Positions 35,655 to 47,830 of a stretch of DNA of 64,000 bases are shown here, piece by piece. Origin of the DNA: Nautilus pompilius. Taxonomy: Eukaryota > Mollusca > Cephalopoda > Nautilida > Nautilidae. The DNA lies in contig JACATO010000052.1 in the NCBI GenBank assembly GCA_018389105.1, positions 310,001 to 374,000 of the forward strand, written 5' to 3'. The notes under the pieces are model-generated. The model saw only the letters and a program-made list of their open reading frames with translations, searched no databases and was not told where the DNA came from. The position numbers and the translations under genes were made by a program. Position 1 is the first letter of the stretch. The number at the start of each line of letters is the position of its first letter.

Positions 35655-38466
35655 TTATTTTTGATAATTTTCAAATTTTATAAATAAACAATATTTGAAT
35701 AGTAAAATAAAGTAAAAATCTTAGTTATCATGTGTGTATTATTTTCTTCTCTAAGGTTTTCAAACTCTTCATTCACTTTCCAAATAATAAGTTAGCTGTC
35801 TGTTAAGGAACTGAAGAAATAAAGCTAATAAAAATACAGATAATAAATTGTGAATATATTTATATTTGATATAAATGAAAATTTGAAAAAATTTAATTAA
35901 GAGATGAGAAAGGACAACATTCAAAGAAATATTCAACAAAAACAGAAGTAAAATTTTATCTGCCTGTTATGTTAATAACCAAAACTTGAGAATCAAGAAA
36001 TTAGGAAATGTTTGATTTCCCATTAGCAAGCAAGCCAACACCAAAATTTAGTTTAGTTTTTACAATGCAGGTGTCTGTCTCATGGTAATTATATTTTCAG
36101 GACATGTGATGGTTACATTCCTCTGGTATGTGAATTCTGGGGTGTATTATAGAAATAACTATCTAGACTCAGTTTTGACTATAGAAGAATAATTTGACTT
36201 GTTATCCAGCTGAATTATCTGACAAAAACAGAAAATCTTAATGGAAATTTCAGAAGTTTAAATATTTTAATCTATCTTCTACCATTATATATTACAATAC
36301 TTTGTGCATTACCTAATGACTTATATTTTCTTAAGTTGGCTAATATTTCTGCTATTTCACACTAAAGATTTTATGCTTCATAGCTGATGGATTTTACATC
36401 TGTAGATTTACTCTGGAAACAGATCATATTGTGGTTACCAGAGAACTCAATAACATAACAGCTGCCTTGGCAGTTTTACAAAATTACATAATTTTTTGGT
36501 AGGTCTTTTCAGCACTTTGTAATTGTTTGTTATTGATGTCAGAGAATGTAAATTGAATACTTTCCATGCAAACTTAATAGAATATTTTATTAATAATAAT
36601 AATATGATGATAGTTGGCTTGCTTTTTACACCAACTTGTCTAAACTGTTTAAAGATGGAAATATCTTCAAAACAATTTTTTTCAAAATATACCAGGAAAA
36701 TTAAAACAATTGTCATTTGAAAATATTGTAGTTAACTAAGAAAAATTACCAGTAATATTACATTAAGTAGCCATGGTAACCATTCAAAATGGCAGACAAG
36801 TGATAAAGTTGACTTAACTAGGTAAAAAATTTCTTAATGTTGGCTCATCTTATTTAGATGAAATTTTCTATGTTAGTTTATTAAAAATATATCTGTGCGT
36901 GATATAAACTAACAAAGATTTCTCTCAGGTTGATGTGAAAAACTTGAGATTCCACTACCATTTTGAACCGTTTTTACCTGGTGTCATTAAGACTCCTGTA
37001 TATTCTACACCCTATTTGCGGATAGTTTTTTGCTTATATCATCAATCTGTGTATTAAATATATCCTGAAAATTTCGTCAAATTTACTTAAACCATTCCAG
37101 AAATAACTTTTCTCCAAGTAGAGACATATGCGAAATATTGAAAAACAAAAAAAATGAGAAAATTTGAAAATAAATTTGAGGAAATAACCATGAAAAGCTA
37201 CTGTAAAATATAATCCATACAACACCATTTAAATCTAAAATTCTCCAGCACCATACAATCTTCCTTCCTCCTCAATATTTTCATCTCCCTCTACTTTTTA
37301 TGTTTTGGTCTTTTAACGATCTTCTGACAAGTTTACCTAACTTTGTTTTTGTAGCCTGCATTGATTAACTGCTTTCCATTTTGTATCAAACAAATTTTTA
37401 CACTGGCCTGGATTTATGCCAAGTTTTTCGTGAAACAGAATTGATGCTTTTTTTTTTGGCAATGTTGAGGTTAACTACTGCATCATATATGTTAAATTGA
37501 AACTGAAGCCAGTTTACTTTTCAGGTTTAGGGTTAGATATCACATGGTGTAAAGGTTGATTTTGGAGAAAATAACAGATTTTTAAAAAATAAAATTCAGA
37601 AACAAGTTCTAGGATGGTTAAAACATCAAAATAATGCAAAAAAATCTTTTTCACATTTCTATGATTTTATTCAGTAAAACCTGAAGATGTTTCCTTTTAC
37701 CTAAGGCAGCCAAGTGGAGATAACTTTTCTTTATTAAAAAACAATTACCAGATGTATAATATTGATAGATTTTTATAAAAACCTGTACACTTAAGCTAAA
37801 TTTGTACTTGAAATTTTTAGAGCATTGAAAGATCATTTTTACAGCCAACATTTTCTTTCTTAGATTTATTAAAAGCTAGAGGACTGCAGGAGGTATCTTG
37901 AGCACAGAATCTTTATTAACGTAGCAAATGAACTTTTCTTTGTAATGAGTAATTATAGAGTTACCACTCATCAGTGATAATTTGTGCATTAAAAATATTG
38001 CTCGTACTGAAATCACAAAAATACAAAGTTTTGTAATTACTATTTCATTGTGCTCTACCTTTTCATCATTAATTTTCATCCTCCCATATTTACTGTTGCA
38101 TTAAAGATTTGTTTTAGTGGAATGTTTTCTTTTTAAATCTTTTACTAAAAATAAATGTGAGAAAAGAATTGAGAAATGGAGTTTGTGTGATTGAGTAGGA
38201 ATAAACAATGGATAAGAAACACTGTAAAGAGAGGCATATTCAAAAACATTTTTCTGAAATTGCTGGTTTTTAGTTATTTTTTCTGAACTATGTTTTGAAA
38301 TTTTCTTCCTAGTAATACAGTATACTTGGCAGTGTTTCTTGATAAAGGCCCTCATTATACCCTTTCTTTACTACATATCTTCTAAAATCTAATCTCTCAA
38401 TGTTGTCTTGATATTCTCTCAGGAAAAAATTTGGATTATATATTAGTTTTTTCTTTATATGGATAA
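35655..38466. other. Long AT-rich stretch, no gene seen
   Basis: Several 60-90-codon frames on both strands are compositionally AT-driven and motif-free. Confidence 0.5.
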
Positions 38467-38468
38467 TA

Positions 38469-39544
38469 CAGAAAGACCCTGACTTACATAATACATGACT
38501 TACGTAATACGTGACTTACGTAAACAATTGCCATAAGCCCAAGATTTGTTATGTTAGCAGAGTGCTGCTGTTATGCAGTCATTTCTGCAATTTACACAGT
38601 TTCTGTGATGCTATTACGTGATATCTCTCTCTCTTGCATGCAATGTGTGCACATTCTCTCATTAGACACTATGCATGAAGCATCTCATGCATCTACTCAG
38701 TTTTCCTTCAAAAGTTTTCATTTTCTAGTGATTTATTCACCCTAATTATGACTGGAAAAAGGCAAAATGGCGGTAAAAGTGCTGAGCCTGAGCATAAACG
38801 CACTAAAATAGACTTAGAAATGAAGATAAAGATGACAAAGAAATATGAAGGTGGACAATCTTTATCAGCCATTGCATGTGAACTAGGTTTTACAGTGTTG
38901 ACATTGAATACTACAGGAATACCCAGACTTACATAAGCCTTGACTTACATAAATTCGATTTTACACAAGAAATAAATTCCAAAAAAAATTCTAGATAAAC
39001 AAAAATGTTCGTAGTGCTATGTATGGGTACCTGGGTATGAGCAGGCACTACTTTCAGCCATGGAGTAATGCGCTGCAGTCTGAGTATTAGTCATCCAGCA
39101 TCTCTCTCCCATGCTGTCAGTTGTGCGATAGTATCAATCAAGTGAGTTTAGTTGTGCATAAATCTTTTCATTTTTACGTAAATTTTTTCCATTGGAAGCC
39201 GTGGCTCCAAAAGCATAAAATAGGTGCTAGTGGTTCCACAAAGAAGCACAAGGTGAGCAAAATAAAGAAATATGAAGATGGGCAAACGTCTTCCATTGTG
39301 CTTGGCTTGAGCATGGCCATGTCGACCGTTAACATGATAGTGAGAGAAAAGGACCGTATTAAAGAACACATGAAAGAATCTGTTCCATGAAATCTACGGT
39401 GATAACGAAACAAAGGACTGGTGTGATTGCCAAGATGGAGAAATTGTTGATGGTGTGGATGCAAGATACTAAGCAGAAGTGTGCGAGTTCAACTTACGTA
39501 TAGCCGACTGGAACGTAACCCTTACATAAGTGGGGGTCTTTCTG
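38469..39544 (+). mobile_element. Two abutting Tigger-type elements, N-terminal fragments only
   Basis: The outer ends are inverted copies (left CAGAAAGACCCTGACTTACA, right the inverse of CAGAAAGACCCCCACTTATG), flanked by TA. The first part encodes, from the ATG at 38,748, a Tigger DNA-binding start: HKRTKIDLEMKIKMTKKYEG, then QSLSAIACELGF. At 38,914 a second left-type terminus appears (CAGGAATACCCAGACTTACA) and is followed by a second, different Tigger N-terminus. This reads KKHKVSKIKKYEDGQTSS, then STVNMIVREKDRIKEHMKE, then VITKQRTGVIAKMEKLL. Neither has catalytic blocks. The arrangement fits one deletion derivative inserted into or next to another, with a single right terminus surviving. 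Confidence 0.75.
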
Positions 39545-39650
39545 TATTCTGATTGTAGATGATAACTGCTGTTTCTTTCTCCTCTAAACTTTAGTTTAAG
39601 ACTCCAGTAGAATAATGCTTGCTAGCTTTTGCTATACAAATAATGTACTG

Positions 39651-39727
39651 GGGATGTTCAAATGAAACTTGGCTAGATACCATTACTGCTATGGTTTTTT
39701 TCCAGCTAAGTTTCATTTAAATATCTC
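39651..39727. mobile_element. 77-bp foldback mini-MITE, copy 4
   Basis: Arms GGGATGTTCAAATGAAACTT and the inverse in AAGTTTCATTTAAATATCTC, with the spacer word ATACCATTA shared with copy 1. Confidence 0.65.
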
Positions 39728-42052
39728 TAGTGCTTTCTTACATTAGATGTTAATAGTATGTGGTGTCTGCCTTTTCTTTTTAAATGTCAGCATTAAATTG
39801 ACATATATTTGTGCAGTCACCACCTGTAATATTTGAAAATAATTAAAAAAAAAAAAAAAAAAACGTTTTAGCTTGAGAGCATTCTGAATTAACATAAAAA
39901 CGGTTTATTGAAATGCTAATAAAACCTACCCTCCCTAGCATGTAAGCGTGCACAAAATAAGTTTGTTACAGGAAAGGTATCCTAAAAAAGATTTTCTCAA
40001 TATTTAAAAAAAAAAAGTTATTTTTTTTAAGTGTACAGATATTTTACATTTAAACTTAACAACACTGTTGATGCATTTGAACTTTAATACTGAAGATGGG
40101 ATGACAGGTATGAGACCAGCAACAGAAAGAAACTTAACTTTTATGGATATTCTCTGTTTTACTTAAAGCAATACTAATGGGTGGGTTCAGGGTCCAAACT
40201 TTATATATTAGACTTAAGCCATTAGTCTTAAAATTCTGCAATTTTTTTAGATTTAATGAGCAAAGTTACCTTTTTAAAACTACATACTTTTATTTGAAGA
40301 AAAAGAAATGAACTTAACTAGTGCACTATGGAAACTGCTGCAATACATTATAACAAAAGGAGAGATTTTGTTAATGGGAAATCATTATGCATATTTACAT
40401 TATTGCCATATTTTAATGTAAAGTCATTTAAACTTTGCAATACCTCTGGTAAGCACACAGTTCAAGGATTCTGACTTGTTCTCTCTCATCACTTAAATAA
40501 TAATCTCCATGTATTAAAGCTTTTTTAGCCAATGATCCCTGTCTCTTGAGGATGTTTTAAAGTACATTTTAAATTGCTTGTAAGAAGCAAATATGGTCAG
40601 GATACATATTGAAACTGTTAGTTTAAAAAAATTATTTAAAGGCTTCTGAAGGTACATTGACTTTATCTTATGTGAGACTTTAAAACCTGATAAGGAAAGT
40701 AATACTTCATACATAATAGGTAGTTTTCATGCAGTGTCTTTCAGTTTAAATTATGGATTGCTTTATTTCCACTATTAGTAATGTACCCAAAGAAAAGGTT
40801 AAATTGTAATGAAAAGTTAAAACAAAAAAATATAGTAGTGGAAAGTTACTGTTAATGTTTTATTTACCGAAAATAAAGGTTTGCTAATGAACCTACATTT
40901 TATAAATTCTGTTATCATTATCAGGCTTTAGTCCTAAGATATTTTGGTGTTCAATGATGATAATTGTAGTAGATGTTTTTAAAGTAGCCATATTTATTTT
41001 TGTGGCTAGTACAAGTGGTCTAAGCTATAGTCTATTGGTTGCTAAGTTTCTGTCATAGATTTTGGCCAATACTTTAATCCACTGTACTACTGGGGCATTC
41101 TGCAGATGGCAACAATGAAAGATAGGCAATGTTCATTAGTTAGTTAAGTTACTACCTTCGTGACTGAATTAACCCCCTGCTTTCTGTAATAAAGATGTTA
41201 GTAGTTTTAAACAAAGTAAAAGAAAAAGGTTACTATTAGCAAGAGGAAAGAAAACGTATTTTAACATTATTACAAAAAATACTTTCTTGTTACTTTAAAA
41301 AAAAAAAGAAAAGCAATGGTAATCATGCATTAGTATCTGGAGATTTTTCATATTTAATTTTAATTTAAAATTTTAATGACAAGATGATCCATGTCACTGC
41401 TGCTTAGAAGAAAAGTAAATGTTTTTACTGACTACTGAAAGGATTCTGCTTTAAGACTCCTTATGTGCAGTATATTTTTCTGTTTGCTTAGTTAAAAAAT
41501 TTGTTTTAAAGTTGAAGGTTTGTGTTTAATATTTCTATTTTTGTTTTTTTTTAATCATTAATTAATGCAATCAATGAAAGCATGTTTTTATCATCGTTAC
41601 TAAAAACTAGTCATTTTTATTGATTTTGAGAGTAAAATTTGTTTAGATCAGTTGTACTATTAACACGCGTGCGCACAGTACCAGACTTTTTTTAAGAGCC
41701 ACCTTTCGCATATCTAAACTGTTAAATATTTTATCATCTTTGTATATTATAGATAGCTTTGTACTGATGGCCACACAGCTCTAAGCACCCTTTATTTTTA
41801 ACTAATTCTACTTGAGATATCAATAGATTTCTGATTTAACTTTTCATGTTTCTCAAACCATGTGAGAGAGAGAGAGAGTGTGTGTAAAATTTTGTATAAC
41901 ATAAGAGAAACAAAAGACAAAAATACCCTACCTAAATGACAAAGTTGTACTGGTAGAAAGATAAGCTTCTGGATTTTGTAGTTTTTTCTAGTTGGTGATG
42001 AAGGTATCACGAATATTTTGTAAAAGGAGACACTTTAGAGTTGTAGATAGTG
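39728..42052. other. AT-rich sequence, no gene seen
   Basis: A 28-nt minus-strand block (41,156-41,183) has a good acceptor (CATCTTTATTACAG) and a weak donor (AAG|GTAGTA); it is the kind of chance pair expected in this composition. Short GA/GT tracts lie at about 41,864-41,885. Confidence 0.45.
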
Positions 42053-42054
42053 TA

Positions 42055-43371
42055 CGAGGTCTGTTCAAAAAAAGACCGGACTTGTTATAGCTCACGAACC
42101 ACTGCAACGATCGAGCTCCGACAAGTTGTCATGTAGCAACAACCTTCTGTGACATAACGTCGCCTGGAGCCTCTTGCTATTCTGATCAGTTACCCGTCTA
42201 GAGCTTTGAAAGTAACACGTGCTGTCAACCCCTCTGCGAAGTGAAGATGAAAGATCTTATGGAACAACGTGTGTGTGTGTGAAATTTTGCTTTAAGATCG
42301 GCAAAACTTTTACTGAAACATGGGCTTTGCTCCAGCAGGCCTTTGAGGAGGACTGCATGAGCCGATCACAATGTCATGAGTGGTTTAAGTGGTTTAAATC
42401 GGGCAGAACATCGATTGAGGAAAATTCAAGATCAGGACGACCTTCGATGCCAACAAACGATGAAAACATCAATGCTGTTCGTTCTGTGATTCGTGCAAAT
42501 CATCATTTGACTGTGCGAGAGGTTGCTGAGGAAGTCGGTATCAGCATCGGGTCATGCCATGAAGTTTTGACCAAAAAACTTGACATGCATCGCGTCTTTG
42601 CAAAACTTGTGCCACGTCTGTTGACCTACGACCAGAAAGAGAACCGAGTGATCATTAGCCAAGAGCTGCTTGATTGTTCAAGAAGCAACGCAAACTTCAT
42701 GAAAACTATCATCACAGGAGACGAAATTGGCTTTATGGCTACGATGTGGAAACCGAGGCACAATCGTTGCAATGGGTTGGGAAAATGTCGCCCCGACCGG
42801 AAAAAGCGCGCATGAGCCGATCAAATTTGAAGTCGATGTTGATTGTGTTTTTTGACTATCGAGGAGTGGTCCATTATGAATTCGTGCCACAAGGTCAAAT
42901 TGTGAACAAGGAGCTCTACATAGAAGTTTTAAAGCGTTTGAGGGAAGATGTGCGCCGGAAAAGGTCCGAGTTGTGGCAAAACAAGAGCTGGGTGTTGCAC
43001 CACGACAACACGCCTAGTCACTCGTCTCTGCTTGTCTGCCAGTTTTTGGCCTCCAAAGAAACGGTCATCCTTCCCCACCCTCCGTACTCTCCAGACTTGG
43101 CCCCAGCAGACTTTTTCCTTTTCCCAAGCTGAAAACCACCATAAAGGACGTCGTTTCCAAAGTGTAGACGAGATTAAACAATTCGCTGAGACAGTTATGA
43201 GCCATCTCAGAAAACGAGTTCCAAGGAGCATTCCAACAGTGGCAGAAACGATGGGAGCGGTGCATTGCAAGCAGGGGGGAGTACTTTGAAGGGGATAAAC
43301 ATGTATAATGTTATAATTCCGACAATAAATTTTGTATGACAAAAGTCCGGTCTTTTTTTGAACAGACCTTG
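42055..43371 (+). mobile_element. Full-length mariner transposon, frameshifted
   Basis: The ends are inverted repeats of about 28 bp (left CGAGGTCTGTTCAAAAAAAG, right the inverse of CAAGGTCTGTTCAAAAAAAG, both continuing ACCGGACTT). TA flanks both sides (42,053-42,054 and 43,372-43,373). The 1,317-bp length is normal for mariner. The N-terminal helix-turn-helix region is intact in one frame (about 42,270-42,660): FKIGKTFTETWALLQQAF, SQCHEWFKWFKSGRTS and REVAEEVGISIGSCHEVL. The first catalytic aspartate is in IITGDE (about 42,711). A frameshift follows at once, and the frame continuing to 43,132 carries WVLHHDNTPSHSS and YSPDLAPADFFLFP; the second and third aspartates are 34 residues apart, the mariner DD34D signature. 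A further shift precedes the C-terminus (GRRFQSVDEIKQFAE). Recent but not autonomous. Confidence 0.95.
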
Positions 43372-43373
43372 TA

Positions 43374-44213
43374 CTTGACAAAATTATGAGTTGATTAAGA
43401 GCCAATGCTGTTGTGTATAAAAGCTAAATGTCTATTGCATGGAGCAGAGACAAAGGAAGGTATTTTGACCAGAACTGATAAACGACTGAATTACCCATTC
43501 ACGCTAGATGGTGCTTGTTATCCAACTGCTGCAAACCTGGTGCTAATTTCTTTCTTAATTTTTTAAATAAAAGACCTGACTGCTAAATTGATTTCTTTTC
43601 TTTTTAATGTTGTTGTTTGCTTCTTTTTTTTAAACAGTATGTTTATAGACATTTAATTCTGATTTCTATACATTAAAAATATTCATAAGTATCCCAACAG
43701 GTTGACACATTACTTTGAGAGAATTTCTTTTTTTCATGCAAGTTTGGAGGTGGAAGAAAAATTTTTTGTTTAAAACAAAGATAATGTTTTTGCCCTTCTA
43801 AACTATGAATTTCTGCCAGAAAAATTCTAACATTGGCTTTAATTGGATACATCACTGATATTAGAACAAAACAAACTTTTTAAAAATCTATATATGTATG
43901 CTATTGTTATTACCAATTCTTAAAAAAAATGTATTAAACATTTAGATGACAGTTGCCTATTTGATATAACTTGCTAAAGAAAATTTTACGTAAATTAGAA
44001 ATGTTATCTCTTGCTTCTTTTAAAAAAAATTCTCTTAGTTAATGTATATAACTTTTAAAGATGTATTTGCTACTTAACTTTACTAAAAGTCATCAAACTC
44101 ACCTTGGCCCAACTACATCATTCTTGTTTTGGTTGGTCAAAACTTAAACCTGGTATGTGTTTACTCTAGTTGTCTCATCGAGCTTGTTATGGCCTCATCC
44201 TCCTTTCTTGCAG
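43374..44213. other. AT-rich sequence, no gene seen
   Basis: A minus-strand donor-like AAG|GTGAGTTTG lies at about 44,106-44,108 without a convincing acceptor. Nothing else supported. Confidence 0.45.
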
Positions 44214-44224
44214 CCGGTACTATG
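44214..44224 (+). other. Candidate 11-nt microexon
   Basis: A strong acceptor (CTCATCCTCCTTTCTTGCAG) is followed 11 bases later (CCGGTACTATG) by the donor GTGAGTAAAT. Both signals are close to consensus. An 11-nt exon would shift the frame of its host transcript. Pairs like this arise by chance in pyrimidine-rich DNA, so this is only a pointer for RNA data. Confidence 0.2.
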
Positions 44225-45466
44225 GTGAGTAAATATATGGTCCTTAACATTAGGAAATGAAGGATTGATTCTCAAGTCTGCAGTTTTCCATGTATCAGAG
44301 TCTGGACATAAGCATAATAATTTGGCCATCTGTTGCTATTGCAACAAGTTAGCTTGTTGTAGAAAATAGTAAAAGAAGACAATGAACATAGTGAAATTCT
44401 GTGTTAGTACTTGGTCAGTCAATCTATTGTAGCACAAAGAAGTCTTTACCCTATTTGGTATTGGTCTGGTTTAAGTTTCTCTCCTTTAATTTCATCTTAT
44501 TAGTGGATAGGTTTCTTTCAGTTGATGATTTGGATGCTTTCGCAGGTGTTTGGGTTTACAGGCAGGAAGCTGATTGCCTTGATTACTCTTCTAGATTTAT
44601 TCCATGAGTGAAGAGTATGGGCATCAAATCTCAGTATATCTTATTGGTATCACTGTATATGTCATTAAAATGGCAGTGTACCAAGCAGAATTTAAATTTT
44701 CTTTGACAACCAATTATTTTTCCACCATACCAGATTGGAGCCCCATACAATGATGCTCTCCTCTCCATATTTGACCATGAGCCGAAGACAATATTTGTTC
44801 TTTTACAGATAAGACTTTTTAACACATTTATTTTTTATTAGACAGAAGGGGCTTCTTATTGACTATCTATAACCCCTAAGATGTTGGATAGGATGGATAA
44901 GACTTTGGACCATTCTTTGGTTAATTAATTTTGCATGGGAGAGATGCCAGAGAGAGAATCTTGATGGTGAGTGCAGATGTGATGACCAATAGCACATTTT
45001 CATTGTGGCATCACTGTTAAAGATTGTCCAGGCTGCTGTGCCATAGCAAATCACCTAAATTAACTTTACGATAATATTGACCACAGGCTTGAGATGACAG
45101 TATGTTGTTGACTCTGGACACACCAAATGTTTATAACATAACCTTGAGTAGATGGAGAAATATTATGGAATTTACTTTTTGTGGCATAGTGATAGTGCAC
45201 ACTAGTTATCTTTCCACCTAGATATCTAATAGATGCATAAACACCTGAAATATATAGATTTTGGTCATAGACATTCATTTATGAAGCAAGCAAAATTAAT
45301 ATGGAAAGGCACTGTTAATGCGTTCTAAGACTATTTTAAATGAATTGCTTAGTGTAAGCCATGAATTTAAATAAATAAAATGAATTCCAAAGTGACACAA
45401 TTTTATTTTAAAGTTAATTTTACACAAATTTAAGTCAATACAATAATTCAATATAATAAATTTAAG
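44225..45466. other. Unclassified region with a cluster of minus-strand frames
   Basis: Three consecutive minus-strand open frames (45,278-45,066, 45,054-44,863 and 44,825-44,631) sit end to end and include RYLGGKITSVHYHYATKSKF. Head-to-tail frames suggest a decayed coding region, perhaps a retroelement, but I found no diagnostic motif. The segment adjoins the C-terminal end of the MULE relic at 45,467. Confidence 0.3.
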
Positions 45467-45533
45467 TCACAAATGGTACTCCATACTGTAATTGTTTGCT
45501 AATCTTCAAAGATATGTTATAATATCCCTGCTA

Positions 45534-46366
45534 TTACTGTAAAATGTCGTGTTTTATATGCACCCCAATTTTGATCTGTAAAAACCTCCAAAAGCATATA
45601 ATTCCCATTATAATGCACAGGCATATTTAGCTCATATTTCAGGTGCCTTCAGATTGGGCCAACTTGCAGGAGAACAGGTGTTATACAACAGACAAATGGC
45701 CATCTTCAACTTAAAATCAACTGAGAAATTACAACGTCTTTCCTTTAGTGTGGCCATTGAATAAACTAAATGTGGAAATATTTTATGGGATGTACGTAAT
45801 AGTTTTACAAAAATCCAAAAAATTCGTAAACCAAGTCACCTGAATGCACAAATCAGATTTTTATGAATACCTCAAGTATTACACCATGACATTCAAAGGT
45901 CTTCATGAAAAAATTCCATTTCAATTACCACCCTTGTTTATTACACCACCTCACCTATTATGCCATGGCATAGTGACTGAGATATTATGGTAACATGTAT
46001 ATAAACTCCGCACCGGGATAATCTTCATTCAGTCCCTGTTTCTACATACTGTTACTCACAACCATGCCGCCAACATGACATATGAGCTACACTACCACAG
46101 ATAAACTCCAAATGATCAGCTATGCAGTTGCACACAGCAACAGAACTGCACACCGAAGGTTCGGAGTGAATGAGGCCAACATCAGGGCTTGGTGACGTTC
46201 TCAGTAGAAAATTGAAGCCATGCTGTGTTCAAAATGTGTTGATCGGGGAAAGGGTGCAGTCTATCCTAAACTTGGGAAGAGGTACTTTCCTTTATCACTG
46301 AAAGGCACATGCATGGTGAGGGGGTTTCCAACACAGAGATACACACACACTTTCTGTCTATAAAAC

Positions 46367-46400
<34 letters not shown>

Positions 46401-47830
46401 CTCAATCTATGCCTCCTGATTTTAAGGCATCTCAGAAATGGTGTGCAATGGCCCGTAACCAACTGAGCATACACCAGTGGACCACCATTTCCCAGAAGCT
46501 ACCTGATGATTATGAAGATCAGCTGTCAAGGTACCAACATTCGTCATAAAACCAAGAAAACAACAAGACTACCCCCTGAATTACATAGGGAATGCCAACC
46601 AGACGCCCATGACATCCGACCATCCCTACAACAGCACACTGGCCCCCATTGGGTCAGAGACCATCACCATAAAGACAACTGGCCACAAGAAGACCTGCTT
46701 CACAGTCATGCTGGGTGTATGGTTGACAAGTAAACTCCCACCATACATCATCTTCAAGAGGAAGATCATGTCAAAGGACCAGTTCCCCATTGGTGTCCAC
46801 ATCCAGGTCCATGCCAAAGGGTGGATGGATGAAGCCCTCACACTAGACTGGGTTAAAAACTGTGTGGGGAAGACAGGGTATGCTGTGTTGCAAGCTTGTC
46901 ACTGGATGCTTTCAGATGCCACTGCATGGAGTCAGTGAAGACAGCCCTGAAGAAGACACTCATAGACCTCGCCATCATCCCTGGGATATTACGTCCATGC
47001 TGCAGGTCATGGATGTAGCTTGCAATCACCCAGTCATGTGTGGGGTCCAGCAGAGGTGGAATGCATGGATGATGGAGGGTGAAAACACCTTCACCCCCAC
47101 TGGTTGCATATGCCAATCCGACATGCCCACCATTGCCACCTGGATCAGAGATGCCTGGGAAGAAGTCGACCTTGAGACCATCAAGATGGGCTTCCTCAGG
47201 TACTGCCTGTCCAATGCCATGGACAAAACCAAAGATGATATCCTGTGGTCTGAGCCAAGGGATCACAAGTCAATAGAAGCATCAGAGGGCGATGACAACA
47301 ATATCTACTGCGGCACAACTGCTACCATCCATGACTGATGAAGTTCTTGCAGCTGAGGGAAGAAGACAGCAGGGATGAGTTTCATGGATTTTAATCTAGA
47401 TGTACATCACATCAATGCATGTCACTTATCCTGTATTATATTTATCAATTTCATCAAATTTAAATAAAATTGAAAAGAAGAATATTACTTGCATTTTTGT
47501 TTTTGTGGTTAAGTTTTACACGATATTAACTCTTCTGTTTCTACCTATTTCATTGTTAATATTAATGTCATTGATACTCAACCCAGTGATATTCAGTACT
47601 CATATCCCCCAAAACATGCAAAAGAAGACTTGAACAACTATCTTTTATTGATATAGATTCAAATTGCCATGTGGGATTTTCTAATGCATACATATATAAT
47701 ATCACCTGCTCATCAGTCAACAGCAGTGGCCCTAGCAGTCTGGAAAGAAAGTCTGTGACATCTTATATCTTGTATAATACACACCCAATTCTTAAAGGGT
47801 AATGCGTATAATACATGGCATTTTACAGTG
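45534..47830 (+). mobile_element. pogo-type transposon inserted into the MULE relic
   Basis: The 2.3-kb element has inverted termini (left TTACTGTAAAATGTCGTG, right the inverse of CACTGTAAAATGCCATG) and TA on both sides. The plus-strand transposase is damaged but ordered. The helix-turn-helix segment KLQMISYAVAHSNRTAHRRF is followed by GVNEANIRAW (about 46,103-46,192). At about 46,585-46,605 comes IGNANQTP, where the first catalytic aspartate of GNADQTP is asparagine. At 46,609-46,850 the best preserved stretch includes TITIKTTGHKKTCFTVMLGV and LPPYIIFKRK. At about 46,899 comes LDAFRCH (second aspartate) and at about 46,995 TSMLQVMD (third). GENTFTPTG and an acidic tail end near 47,330. Several frameshifts and an A-run at 46,370-46,398 disrupt it. 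Confidence 0.9.
46370..46398. repeat. 29-base A run inside the pogo transposase gene
   Basis: An uninterrupted A homopolymer sits where the region between the DNA-binding domain and the catalytic core is expected. The translation before it (MHGEGVSNTEI) and the conserved blocks after it belong to the same transposase. It could be an expanded lysine-coding A tract or the tail of a small insertion. Confidence 0.85.

Noticed and set aside
37034..38355. Run of minus-strand frames of 60-85 codons as a possible gene.
   Set aside because: Composition is dominated by Lys, Ile, Phe and Asn from AT-rich DNA, frames are unrelated in phase, and no motif or splice structure joins them.
42678..43405. Long minus-strand frames antisense to the mariner transposase.
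   Set aside because: They are shadows of the well supported plus-strand transposase.
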